The position numbers and the translations under genes were made by a program. From Membranipora membranacea (lineage: Eukaryota; Bryozoa; Gymnolaemata; Cheilostomatida; Membraniporidae), in NCBI GenBank assembly GCA_914767715.1, contig OU612072.1, forward strand, positions 21,266,001 through 21,330,000: DNA of 64,000 bases, in the 5' to 3' direction. Positions 32,690 through 45,600 of the stretch are shown piece by piece (positions within the stretch are counted from its first letter, which is position 1; each line of letters starts with the position of its first letter). The notes under the pieces were generated by a model. That model saw only the letters and a program-made list of their open reading frames with translations, was not told where the DNA came from and made no database searches.

Positions 32690-32876
32690 GCCTTAAGGGC
32701 GCGGCCGCCGTTTTCGGCGCCAAGTTGCTCTCAGTTTGCAGGCAGGTCGGAGCACACCTGGGGCGTCATATGAGCCCAGTAGTCAGAAGACTGCAGCGGG
32801 ATTCGAACCCAGGACCTCAAACGCTTGCGCGTTAAAGGGCAGGCGCTCTAACCAACTGAGCTACCTCCTACTCCTA
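32690..32876 (-). mobile_element. tRNA-derived SINE
   Basis: Read on the minus strand, a tRNA-like head gives box A TAGCTCAGTTGG (32863-32852) and a perfect box B GGTTCGAATCC (32809-32799) at normal spacing. The anticodon arm (GCCTGCCCTTTAACGCGC) does not pair as a proper five-base stem. Sequence continues past the CCA position into a unique body (GCTGCAGTCTTCTGACTACT, then GGCGCCGAAAACGGCGGCC). That favours a SINE over a working tRNA gene. The 3' end is not sharply defined. Confidence 0.75.
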
Positions 32877-34854
32877 CTAGATATGTATGATAACAAATGG
32901 AGCTTACTTATGTTGCAAGACCTGGCTACACAAAACTAAGGAACAATTAGGGTGAGTATACATGTACTTAAAGTGCAACCAAGGTTTCAAACAACTTCTC
33001 ATTGATGGCCATTGATTAATAGCAGATTGCACCTTCTGCATGGGGAAAAAGACAAAATATAATTCGGATGATTATTCAGCCAGAATTCTTGTGAAACATT
33101 TCTTCCATCAGGCACTCAAACTCAGCTTAAAGAGAATACCACATAGCAGTTTCCTGTTCCTGTTATTATTTAGCCTGTGCTCTATAATTATTACAGCAAA
33201 GTCTTGGAACCTCCCCTAAACTGAAGTGTTACCCAGCTTAGAGTCAGCAACTACTTTGAGTTTTGCATCGCGTAATGCACAAAGCTGATGCTGCCCAGCA
33301 CATTATTTGCTACCCATTAATGCATTGCTGCGAAACCTTGGTTGCCCTTTAAATATGGGTAGTGTGGTAACACAAACCAACCCTTTTCTCAAGTGGTACT
33401 ATCATTATTAGAATAGAATAATAAAGTATAGACCGGTATGATAAGGAGGATATTACGATACCAACCACTCAAAACAGAAATGTTTCCTAAACATTACAAG
33501 GCATCGTTCTAAATTTTTCCCTATCAAGGCAATGGCGATTCATGGCCCCTAAAAATGATTAATCCATGTGCTTCTTGGCAATCTGAAAAAAAGCTGAGCT
33601 CTTACATAATTTATTATTTATTCATGATTCTCAAGAATTAAGATTCGTAACTGAGTCCAGTTATCTTCTGCGTTGTCAGATTAATTAAGGTATATGATCT
33701 CAAAAGGATGTAGGAGTTGAGTACAATCAAGTTTGATCCAGCTGTAGGATTCCGGGTTATGGGGGCACCACATTAACTCTCCGCTACTGAGATCTGTGCT
33801 CATGAGCTCGGCATGATGATTCTCACTATGTGACACTGACTTATTTAGATGTGATCACATTTGATGCAAGATTAAACACTTGACTCAAGAGCATGCCTTT
33901 TAATTCTTCAAGTTTAAAATCAAACGCAATTCAACTTAACAGTACATGTCTGATTTCAACAAGTTTTTCTTTCTAGTTGATGATGCCATGCATGCTCAAT
34001 TTAATTCATTTAACTAAATTAATTGATGATACAAATAATCCAACCAAGTGTTATACTGTGCCATTATCAAATAATAAGGCAAGTTCTATTTCCCTATAAA
34101 TATCACTAATGTAAATAAAAATATTATGATAAAAACTTTAAAACTTCCATGACTAAAAACTGACCTGTCTCCAAATGAAGTTGCAAACAAAGAGTAGCTG
34201 CATGTCGACCAGATGGTCGCCAAACAGATCAATCCTGCTTTTCCATTGGTGAACCATGCTCTTATATAGCATGGTTCCAGACACATAAAAAAACTGCTGA
34301 CGCTCATCAGTAAACAAATACAAGAAAAACAACAAAACACATCTGCCCCAAGAGTGGGTTGATCGGTCCCGAGAGTGGGTACAGATATTAAAATTAGCAC
34401 TTTGATTTAATTCAGTTGCCTTTGATCGATGTTCACTTTGATTCAGTTAACTTTGATCGAGGTTAAATGTCCTGTCTGTTACTAGCGTGTCCTCGAGCCG
34501 AGTTTGAGTGTACTGATGATGATGCTGGCTAAGATATTGGATGTTGTTATTGTGTCTGATGTTGGTATAGAAAATTCTCCTGTTTGCTGCTGCACTCCCT
34601 TGGTTGCAATAGTCCTCGATTGCTATGACATGTCACATGATCTGGCATCTGGATGCAAAACAGCTAACCTACATTATGAGTTGCTCCTCCTATACTCACA
34701 AACTGTAACAGTATATAAATGTTTATGACGATCCCTTTGCCTACAATGTGAACAGACAAGGGGAAGGAGACCAATGGATAAAAGTGAGCTCGCCCTCGCA
34801 CTGAAGCTTTATTTACCTGAGTTTTTGCATCCAAATAGATGTTAAACCCTAAGT
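32877..34854. other. Stretch without a supported gene
   Basis: AT-rich unique sequence. Frames at 34086-34400 (minus) and 34504-34728 (plus) have no motifs or splice partners. Confidence 0.35.
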
Positions 34855-35131
34855 TAGCCTGTCTTGACAAGCTTGTTGTGGGGGGGGGGGGGCAAGACAA
34901 ACAGGTCAACTCTTGCGGTCGAGCTGTCCCGCTGTCCCGCTGTCCCGCTGTTAAGAAACTGTGGAGTAAACTCTCCTAAAACCTTGCAACTTCCATTTTT
35001 CGATCCAATTGATCTTAAGATTGAATAAAGTATATTAAGAGCGGACACCTCATCTTCTTGACAGCTTGTTTGCATGAGTTGACAAGCTTTGTTGCCGGGT
35101 TGGGGGAGGAAGGGTTGGAAACAAAGCTTGT
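34855..35131. mobile_element. Decayed second copy of the palindromic MITE
   Basis: TAGCCTGTCTTGACAAGCTT at 34855, a run of 13 Gs, then GTCAACTCTTGC and GTCGAGC match the 2188-2546 element. The right end (GAGTTGACAAGCTTTGTTGC, ACAAAGCTTGTAAAGG) is degraded. Internal sequence differs and includes a triplicated GCTGTCCC. No clear target duplication remains. Confidence 0.75.
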
Positions 35132-35404
35132 AAAGGTTTAAACCTTCCCCATGTGATTGGATGCTGCAACCAGTAGCCTGAACAATGATTGGGCACCTGA
35201 AATGGCCAACCTGATCCCACATAGAGGCCTCTATATACAATCTGGTAATAGCAATGCTTTCCTATTCCTATCATGCTGGTCATCTGCCAGTTTTGGCACC
35301 ATCGACAATTTATTTTTGCTTTTTGATAGTAGAGACAAGGGGGTCAGCAAATACAGACTTTCTATACACGCTTCCGAGCCACCGATCGTTAATAGCTCAT
35401 CAAA

Positions 35405-36387
35405 AATGTAATTGGATGACGTTGCGTCATTTTAAGGGAAAAATGAGGCCGTAAAGGTTGTTTTTAGCAAAGCGGATGGCTGAGCTATTTTGATTGCTAG
35501 AGACTTCAAAACAGGCTTGTATTATTCTTATAGATATATTCCATCTTAATTTTTGTTAGAAATAATAAAGTGGCTTTTTACGTCACGTCGTAAAGCGTGT
35601 GGTTTTTAAAATTTGATGATACAATGTGAAATTTTAAGCAGCAATTTGAGACAGATCGAGCAAGTAGGAGCCAATTTTTTTGCTTTTTTCCACTGGACTG
35701 CTGTTTGAATGACATACACATCAATTTTCAGCAGTATAACAAATGTATCAAGATCAGCATAGTCCATTAAAGATAAATACATATGGTGTCATTTTTCCAT
35801 TATGCCAAACATGTTGTCAAAAGTACCGGCATTGAGGCCCGACAAACTCTTTTTTTAAATTCTCACATACGAAGCGCCTTTGATTAAGCATAATACAAAC
35901 AGGAAATACCAACAGCATATGGCACCACGTATTAGTTTTCCCCGGACTGCGCACCGCAGAATGCCAAAAACAGCCAATTTAAGGGGCTTTTTAAGGTGTT
36001 GTTGGGCGTTCTGTGGTGTGCGATTCGGGAAAACTGATAAGTTATGCCGTACTCTGTTGCCATTTCCTATTCGTACAATGCTAGATTAAAGCGGCTTTGC
36101 ATATGAGAATATTAAAAAAAAAGTGTCATACTTTAATTATGGTCCTTTTGACAACATGTTTGACGTTATGGAAAAATGACTCCAAATGTATCTACAATTG
36201 ATGGTCTGTGCTGATCTTGATAGATTTGTTATACTGCTGAAAATTTGGGTATGTGTCATTTAAACTGCACTTCAGTGGAAAATAGCAGAAAAATTGGCTC
36301 TTACTCATTCTATCTGTCTCAATCTTTGCTTAAAATTTCAAATAATAAGAACCACACGCATTATGACGTGACGTAAAAAGCCACTTT
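35405..36387. mobile_element. Foldback element with TTTACGTCACGTC arms (right end truncated)
   Basis: 35568-36387 is a palindrome of about 820 bp centred near 35977. AAAGTGGCTTTTTACGTCAC on the left pairs with GTGACGTAAAAAGCCACTTT on the right, and many inner blocks match, for example TTCTCACATACGAAGC. The outer left part 35405-35567 (GATGACGTTGCGTCATTTTA) matches the outer arm of the element at 41212-42531 but has no partner on the right. This is therefore a truncated copy. The 69-codon frame at its centre is incidental. Confidence 0.82.
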
Positions 36388-37609
36388 GTGCTCATCTATG
36401 GAAATCAGGAGCGACATGCTAAATGCCAAATGCTGAATTTGCATAAATTCGAAATGCAAATTACTAAATTGATCAGAGGGGACACAACTCCCTTGATTCA
36501 GGTTGTAAATATGGTTATCTATCCTATAAAAATACAAGCACTTTTTGTCATTCATCTATTCACAAGCAGGCAACTATCATGGGTCAATGAAAAAGATTTT
36601 CCCCTCATCGTTTTATACACCTACCATAGTTGAAGCCCAGATCAATTAGAAGCTCCACATTGATCATCCATTCCATCTTTTTACCGGAAGTTGTTTACAT
36701 AGATATGGCCTTGACTTATCAATCAAAACAGACAGCCACTCAATCAAATCTGACAGCCAATCAGATAACATTTCGTGAAAATTTATACGATTCGGATTCG
36801 TGCATCGTGAACATACAATGTTTCACAAAATCGTGAGAATCCCTTTTCGTACGAAATTATTCGTGAATAATTTATACGAATCGTGAGAAAACAGCCTCGT
36901 GGCGTCCGACTAAACCTGTATGAATAAATAGCCTTGGGTCCTCAGGGAAAAAGGTTTGTGCGTAATATATAAAGTGAATATCAAGTTTTTTGGCATCAAA
37001 TTAACAGAAGAATGTTGTTGTGACAGATTTTAACCTGAATCATTTTTTTAGACTGGCAAGCGGCCAGATAAAAGGGTTTTGCAACAAAAGTTTGCAGCCA
37101 AGCGGTTGATATCTGCTTACGTCCAACAATATCAGATAAATATTGAGTCATTATATTCATTGCATAGCAGGGAGGTTAGAGGAAGTTCAGTTAGATACTT
37201 ACTTACAGACAGATATTAATTCATTGGTAGAGAAATCACACTAGATCATTCTTCAAAAATATTCTGACATTAGGAATAAGGATATCTAACAGTACACAGC
37301 CTACAGAAAAGAGAAAACAATGTAACTATGAATATTAATTTGTAAATATTACACAGATTACTGTCTCAGAAGGACAGATCAAGCAGAATCTCAAGAGGTT
37401 TACCTGAGGGATCACAGGAGACCAGCTCGATACTCTGAAGGATCACAGGGGACCAGATCAACACTCTGAATGATTCAACCCATCATTTATCTGTTTATAT
37501 AGGTAAGTGAAATGAAACTTAGCTGCAAACATGGATACCATAGTTTAGTAAAACACTTTACAGCAAAGCTTATTGAGTCAGAAATCATGTGACATAGTTT
37601 TTGTAGGCG
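36388..37609. other. Stretch without a supported gene
   Basis: Contains TTCGTGA/TCACGAA-type short palindromes near 36775-36890. A two-unit repeat of about 34 bp lies at 37408-37475 (GGATCACAGG.GACCAG). A possible exon after ACACAG near 37360 gives an open stretch in two frames but no good pairing, so I do not call it. Confidence 0.35.
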
Positions 37610-38400
37610 AAACAGGGTTGGGTGTGTGGGGTGGGGTTTGTGGTGTTGGGTGTGGGGTGCGGGGTGTGGGTTGTTTGGTGTGTGGTGTGGGTTGTGGGGT
37701 GTGGGGTGTGTGGTGTGGGGTGTGGGGAGTGGGGTGTTTGGTGTGTGGTGTGTGGTGTGGGGTGTGGGATGAGGGGTGCGGGGTGTGGGGTGTGTGGTGT
37801 GTGGTGTTTGGTGTTTGGTGTGTGGTGTTGGTTGTTTGGTGTGTGGTGTGTGGTGTGGGGTGTGGGGTGTGGGGTGTGGGGTGTGGGGTGTGGGGTGTGG
37901 GGTGTGGGGTGTGGGGTGTGGGGTGTGGGGTGTGGGGTGTGGGGTGTGGGGTGTTGGGTGTGGGGTGTGGGGTGTGGGGTGTGGGGTGTGGGGTGTGGGG
38001 TGTGGGGTGTGGGGTGTGGGGTGTGGGGTGTGGGGTGTGGGGTGTGGGGTGTGGGGTGTGGGGTGTGGGGTGTGGGGTGTGTGGTGTCGGGTGTGGGGTG
38101 TTTGGTGTGTGGTGTGGGTTGTTTGGTGTGTGGTGTGTTGTGTGGGGTGTGGGGTGTGGGGTGTGGGGAGTGGGGTGTTTGGTGAGTGGTGTGTGGTGTG
38201 GGGCGTGGGGCGTGGGGCGAGGGGTGAGGGGTGCGGGGTGCGTGGTGCGTGGTGCGTGGTGCGTGATGCGGGGTTTGTGGTGTGGGGTGTGGGGTGTTTG
38301 GTGTGTGGTGTGGGGTGTTTGGTGTGTGGTGTGGGGTGTTTGGTGTGTGGTGTGGGGTGTGGGGTGTGGGCATTGGGGTGTGTTGGGTGTGTGGGGTGTA
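37610..38400. repeat. 790-bp G-rich minisatellite, unit GGGGTGT
   Basis: 7-nt tandem units; the cleanest part (about 37856-38083) has some thirty GGGGTGT copies in a row, flanked by variants such as TGTGGTGTTTG. The plus strand is almost free of A and C. All reading frames through it are open and give the false 187-289-residue glycine/cysteine/valine or proline/histidine/threonine frames. It is expected to form G-quadruplexes and to be length-variable. Confidence 0.97.
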
Positions 38401-38465
38401 GCGATAGATACTTTTAGCGCGCTTTTTCTGCTGCTGATCTAAATCTTTCTTCACAAATTGAACAG

Positions 38466-38563
38466 ATTAAACGCAGTACAAACAATCAGCAGTCTTCTCT
38501 TCGGTGTTGAGACCCAAAGAGGACACAAAGAAACTTCTTTTCTGACCAGGAAATCAACATCTG
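38466..38563 (+). CDS. Probable exon upstream of the LRR gene
   Basis: 98 nt after acceptor ATTGAACAG; donor GTAACG is weak. Enters in phase 2, leaves in phase 1. Codes RLNAVQTISSLLFGVETQRG and HKETSFLTRKSTS, open only in this frame with stops just outside. It joins in frame to the exon at 27987-28118 on the left and the exon at 40380 on the right. It would be an alternative to the ATG exon at 39568. Confidence 0.5.
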
Positions 38564-39567
38564 GTAACGCTTTAAAATATCATTATTACTGTTTTGTACT
38601 ACATACCATTCTTAGCGGGAAGTGACTTTCCTCCTCAATCTAAAAACCAAAAGGTGCAATTAGTTATTGCATTGATATCTAAAGGAATGTATGAATCATC
38701 ATTCTGATGTAACTCTGGCCGCTGTCACTGCATGGATCTAAATCTAGCAATATGTTGACCTAATATAGATTTAACCGGCGGTGAAATTAGTTAGATAATC
38801 CGGTTAGTTTACAAAAGAATAGCTACTTATTTCTGCACAATATTCAAGGACAAACCAAAGCAGCAAGATATCAGTTTGACGGAACAAAATATGAAAAAAT
38901 GACGCTTTGTAATAGGTGATTTATTCACATTGCTGCACCTTCCTAAGTCTTTTCCACTGCTTTGCGATGGGATATATTGGTTTTATAATAGTAACTAACA
39001 GGTGTGTTTGTTTTTATTGACTAATCCTTGTGATCTCATGGTCTATTGGTATATTAGGCTATTAGATTTTCTTATGATTAACTAATACTTGCTTTGTGGC
39101 CTGACATGTTTAAGAAAATATATCCATGGTTCTCTAATTTGGATTGATGTAACATGAAGGTTTTATAGACTAAATCAAATTTCTTTTACATAAAATTATC
39201 TGTATGAAAGGTGTAGGAAATGACTATTAGAGAGCTAAGAAAGCCAACAATCATATACATTTCCTCAACTTTCGATACCAAATCCATTTATCATTCAACA
39301 GTTGAATAATGCTAGATAAATTTTTTCGCTAATCATGACCAAAGAACAAAGTAATACCTTTGTTCTCAGATTTGTTCACTTATCCACTAATTATAATTGT
39401 ATCTACATCAGCTCACATCACTCCATTCCTTCCTGGAACGTACGTACAAAGACACTAACCATTTTTCGATTATTTGATAATTTTTTGATGGCATTCATAA
39501 TTGTTTCTTTAACTTCAGATTGCTGCCAAAGCTGTCCTGTGAATCACACAACTTACAGCTTTCAATC

Positions 39568-39610
39568 ATGGAGCAAGGCAGAGAAGAGGAAAATCTTAGC
39601 ACAGACAAAA
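39568..39610 (+). CDS. Candidate first coding exon of the LRR gene
   Basis: ATG in the context CAATCATGG after an acceptor-like CTTACAG; reads MEQGREEENLSTDK then one base, donor GTGAGTT. Phase 1 exactly fits the exon at 40380 (AAA TAC GAT, KYDVAW). The exon is short, so chance is not excluded. Confidence 0.55.
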
Positions 39611-42600
39611 GTGAGTTCTGAGTTTGATTCATCATTTAAAGGGTGAATACAGCATATCAAATTGTGTACATGGCCTCATAAGGTGTCCGTAATGTTCATT
39701 GCTTTCGCTGATAAGTTGGTTTGAAGTCCAAAAAGGTTTAGGGTACTGACCTAGTTTTTTGTGACAGTCTAAGGACTGAGGTCTCATCTACTGTATACCA
39801 GTTCCACAACAACTAGAATCTCGAGGATGTGTGACTGCATCAGCAACATTATGATCTATCGAGTAATTCTCTTCAACCACACTATGAAGAGCTTCACTGT
39901 GATGCTATGAACCATCATATTATTGATTTGAGATGATACTGGGAGGATATTGGCAAAAAAACAGTGCACACAGTCTTGGTCTTAATTTCAACCTTCACTC
40001 CTGGTTATTGCAAAAATAGGCTAACAGTCAAAATCCTTTTTTTAAAGAGGGAGTTTGCGGTTGACTATTGATACAACAAGAGTATATAACTCCAAATTGA
40101 ACATCAATTTTAGTAGTAAATTGCGTTGCTCATTGCAAACTATTTGCACAAGAATCATCTCCTCGGCAAATAATATAACTATGCTCAGTTCGTGGGATGG
40201 AATCATTAGCTGATGCCATATGTGTGTAATGCATGTAGTATTTGTTCCAGATTTCAAAATTTTTACAATATTTAGATAATGAATGTTGAGAATCGTCACT
40301 TAAAACATAATAATAATATTCCCTTTATTTCAAAGGTTCATTCATGACCATTTTATTAGTTTGCTTCTGATTATTTCAGAATACGATGTGGCTTGGGAGG
40401 AGCAGGGTGACAGTAACTGGGTTGATCCTCATGTCCGGGAACAAACCTTCAGGCGATTTTTTGTAAGCCGTAGATATCTGACTCTAGTACAGCTGGAGAG
40501 AGAGACAGCTTCAGCTGGTCAGCTAGCTTTAATCTTTAGAGATGACGCACCTGCAGAGTTATCAGAGAGGCTATCTAAATCAGTGAAATATCTGATGCTC
40601 CAAGCGATACCAGAAAGTAGCCTTAAAAGTCTGAGGTTAGTGAGCTCTGATTTTTATCAAACTGATTTTAATTTTATAGATCCAAACTAATTTCTCACAT
40701 ATTCCCCCTTCAGAATAATGCTGACTTTACCGTTAGTATCAGTACCAAGCTTGCATGCAGAGGTTTGATCAAACCATGTTAGTCACCTTTCTCCAAGGGT
40801 ATGAAAATTGATGTGAGGTTATAATGTAGGCTCTAATGCCATTGACATACTTGATGTATGTATATCTGTATTGGTATGTTTTAGATTATCGGAGATGAGA
40901 TCACTGAAGCATCTGTGGGTTAACGGGAGTGGAAGTGATGAGCTGAATCAGTGTCTACCCACACTGACAGATCTGGTATCTCTGAGTCTGCGGGCCTGTA
41001 TGCTGACTAAGGTACCTGACAGGTAAATATATCATTACATCATTAATATAAGCAGGATGTGAGATTAACACGCTGTCACATTTTTCACTAATGATTATTA
41101 ATATTACATAATACAGACCATCTGTAACCTCCTATTAAACTAACAATGGTACACATTCTGTGTTGGCGATTTAAGTTGTCTCAGTAAAATTATAAACTGA
41201 GTGAGCCTATAAGGTAATGTCAAAGATCGATCCGAATATCAACACATCATATACCGTTGGAAAGCTGCCGAGCTACTGAAAATGAATACCTGAACAAAAA
41301 CTAGATTCGATGACGTTGTGTCATTTTAGGGAGGAAATGAGGCAGACAACGCTGTTTTTGTCAATGCAGAGGCGGAGCCAAATTAATTGCATGAAATTTT
41401 AAAACAGGTGCAATATATACTTAAAGATTGCCTTCATCGTAAAATTTGATTTTCTTTGATATATGACTAGTCTAAATTGACATTTTACGTCACGTCATAC
41501 AATGCATCTTTTTTGTGAAGCCGTGAAAATATATGAAGTTTCAATCATTTATTCAGAACAGATCATAGGCTCAAAACAAAATTCATTATGATTTTCTTTT
41601 AGAGTATTCTTTAAATGTCATGCATATTGACTTTCAACGAACCAGCTTGCATATTGCAATGACAGTAGACTTTCGAATACAGCTAATATTTTCGCCACCT
41701 TTGCATAACATCACACAAGCTGCCCAAATGACCATTGTTGTGGCCAAACAAAGTTTTTTTGAAAATTCTCACATACAAAGCCGCTTTCTTTAACCATGGT
41801 GCACACAGGCAATTTTAACATAATTTCTCATTGCATCTTCATTTTTTTTGAATTTAACGCAAAATAATGCCCAAAAACACCTCAAAAGTCCCAAAAAATA
41901 GCTGTTTTTTTGGCATTCTCTTGCGTTAAATTATAAAAAAATGAAGATGCAATGAAAAATTCTGTTAACATTTCCTGTTTGCACAATGGTTAATGAAAGC
42001 GACTTCGTATGTGAGAACTTTCAAAAAAACTTAGTTTGGCAACAACAATGGTCATTTGGACAGCATGTTTGACGTTGTGCAAATGTGGCAAAAATATTAG
42101 CTGTATTCGAGAGTCTACTGTCATTGCAATATGCAAGCTAATTTGTTGCTAGTCACAATGAATTTTGTTCCGAGCCCATGATCTCTTCTGAATTAATGAT
42201 TGAAATTTCACATATTTTCACAACTTCACAAAAAAATGTATTTAGTCAAAAGTAAAAAGTCAATTTAGACTAGTTATATATCAAATAAAATCTAATTATA
42301 CGATGAAAGCAATCTCTAAGCATACATTCCACCTGTTTTGAAGTTTCTTGCAATTAATTTGACTCCTCCATCTGCATTGACAAAAACAGCGTTTTCTGCC
42401 TCATGTCCTCCGTAAAATGGCACAACGTCATCGAATCAAGTTTTTGTTCAGGTATTCATTTTCAATTGCACGGCAGCTTTCCAACGGTATATGATATGAT
42501 GATGTTTGGATCAGTCTTTGAAATTACCTCAAAGCTAATGGCATAACTTACCATGGTAATTATGACAATTTTAAATAATCTGAGCGTATAGATTATTGGC

Positions 42601-45600
42601 CAACTTAATTGTGTTACTATACGTCAGTCAGGCCTCAGTAAGGTAAATGATAGTCCTGTGTTTTCTGTTTTGATAATTATTCAAAATTTACATTGTACCA
42701 TCACATATAATGAGGTATGTTAGGGTGATTATGTATTTGTATTATTATGTGAAATACAGTGTTGCTGATATATTTGCAAATCAACCAACCATAATTTTCT
42801 TTACAGTTACATTCGCCTATTCGGCTGGTCACCCGACGATATTACTATTTTATATCTTTACCAAAGTCTTCAATTCCCATTTATCTTATTCCAGTGTCAT
42901 TGTTAGAAATTGTATTGTATGAAAGGTCATTCTTTTGCATGCATGAATGGGTATGCGATACAATTATCAATAGGAATAGCCTAATTGACAATTTTCATAT
43001 TCAAAATCCGATCAAAATTGCTCGAGTTATGAACAAAAAACCTGGATTATGGACAGTAAATCAATGATAGCATCATTGCTTCTTCACCTTCCAATGACGT
43101 TATGAAGCCCCACAAATAAGTGCCTCACTTCAGCTGTATATAGTTTCCCGTCTAGGTTTATTATTAAGTCTATGTGAGGATCAGATGGTGAATGGCTGAC
43201 ATGAGACGATTACTTACTTAATTTGTGTATTTGAAAAAGTTAAATATGGATGAAAAAAAACAATAAACATATCAAAATGTACTCCATTTATAACATGCTA
43301 TCAGCTACGACAATTTTCAACGCTGTATTCTGTTTGTGAAGTATTTAAGTTTCTTATGATGTCACGTCAAATTCTGCCGTCAGTAGACAGCGGATCAATT
43401 GAGACAATTTGCAATGCATTACTCAGTTATCTGAGGGTTTATTACCCAATGACTTGTTTTTTCATCTGTTCGCTAAGTATTTGAGCTTTTCCTGAACTCA
43501 TGCCAAATGCTACCATAGCTCGACAGCAGGCAATTGATTCCATAAAAAACCTTCTTGCTCACCATGCTTGAAAACCCCTACAAACCTAAATACATTGAAT
43601 TCCAGCATGTTTAAAATTTTGACAAAAATAAGCCAGTGTGTTGCAAATTAAATAATCTGACTTATATAACCAAATCGAGCAACTCTTTTTTTTAATCCAA
43701 ACTCACTACTGTAACAATTAAATTTCGAGTTGTTCTCTCTTGACAAATGGATATACACAGACTGAACTGTAATATGCAAAAGTTTTTCATGCATTGCGCT
43801 GCTGGGAAATCTTTGATAGCTATACAAACTTTGTTTGTTTTTGTACGTCATCGAAATTTGCAAATCATCAAAACATCACAGCCTTAATTAATTTCTAGAC
43901 AATCATTATTTATGTATTTTTGTTGTCAAGACAGCCAAAGCCACTTATTTTACTCTGTAAGAGGAATTACCAAGTTTGGTCCATTTTCCTGCATTCAGAG
44001 TTGCTCTCTCATGAGTGCAAACTTAATACAAGAGAAAAATTGATCTAAGAATACACTGCACTTTAGGAAATTCCTGTGAGGCGAAGAAATCAATGCGACT
44101 CAGGGCTAAACGAAAAATAATTGTATAAAGCAGGAAATTATGTGAAAATCATATTTCTTTGTCTGCAGCGTTGCAATGATGATATCACTGAATCAGCTAC
44201 GCTTACATGATAACTATCTAAGTAGAGATGATAAGAAGAGTCGAACATTGTCTTGACATTGCACGCTGTGTGGATACATCTAAAGTGGGAATAATGTGAA
44301 GATTATATTTTCTTTTCTCCAGCATTGCTAAGATGACATCGCTGAAGCAGCTAAACTTATACGATAACAAACTAAGTAGAGATGATCAGCTGAGTCAGAC
44401 ATTGTCAGCACTAACTAATCTGGAGATACTGAACCTGGGATACTGTCAGCTGACTAAGATACCTGAAAGGTAATGACACTCATTGGCTGATACCTCAGTA
44501 TACTCATCTTTATCCTACTGTTATCATCATTTAGGTCAGGGTATATGAAAGTTTATCTTTAAAAATCACTAAAACCCACAAGCAGCAAAACAAACATGAA
44601 TATAAACCTTAAATTGATTGGGAGTCGTGTCATCCCTTAAAACTGTCAAATGATTTCTCAGGGTCCTCTAATTTTGAGAACTAGTCATGCGTTTATCTGC
44701 CCAACAAATAAAAAGTGTTTCTAAATTTTTGTCAATGACAGTCATCATATATGCTGAAAATTATTTAGGTTTTTTTATTTCCCTGTTTTAGTGATGGGTA
44801 GTGACTGCTAAAATGCAACAAATTTTTGAGTTGCTCTGTTGAGAAACCTATAGTAGCTATACATTTCTGTCTTTGGTTGATAAAACGGATTTAACAAATG
44901 TACAGACAGCACCTTAAAAGAAGAACATTACTTATTATGACCTTTTTTGACGTGTTGATACATCATCAAATCTTGCAAAAGAAAAGAAAATATTACAGGC
45001 TTAATTTTTTTGTAAACACCTGTTTTATGTATTTTTGTTGTCGAGACAGCCAAAGCCCCTTAATTAACTCTGTAAGACGAATTACCAAGTTTGGTGCATT
45101 TTCCTGCATTCAGAGTTGCTCTCCTATGAGTTCAAACTTAATACAAGAGAATAATGGATCAAACCTGATCTTAGAATACACTGCATTTTAGGGAATTCCT
45201 GTGAGGCGAAGAAATCAGAGTAACTCTGGGCTATCCGAAAAATAATTGTATAAAACTGGGAATAATGTGGGAATCATATTTTGTTTTCTGCAGCATTGCT
45301 AAGATGAAATCGCTGAAGGAGCTGAACTTACCCAATAACAATCTAAGTGAAGATGATCAGCTGAGTCAGACATTGTCAGCACTAACTAATCTGGAGATAC
45401 TGAACCTGGGAGACTGTCTGCTGACTAAGATAACTGAAAGGTAATGACACTCATTGGCTGATACCTCAGTATACGTATCTTAATCCTACCTAAACATTAC
45501 AGCCTTAATTTTTTTGTAAACACCTGTTTTATGTTTTTTTGTTGCCGAGACAGCCAAAGCCCCTTATTTAACTCCGCAAGACAAATTACCAAGTTTGGTC

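Noticed and set aside
32799-32876. A functional tRNA gene on the minus strand
   Set aside because: Box A and box B are good but the anticodon stem does not pair and a SINE-like body follows.
37573-38454. Long open frames of up to 289 codons on both strands
   Set aside because: They are read-through of the 7-nt GGGGTGT array, which has no stops in any frame; repetitive composition only.
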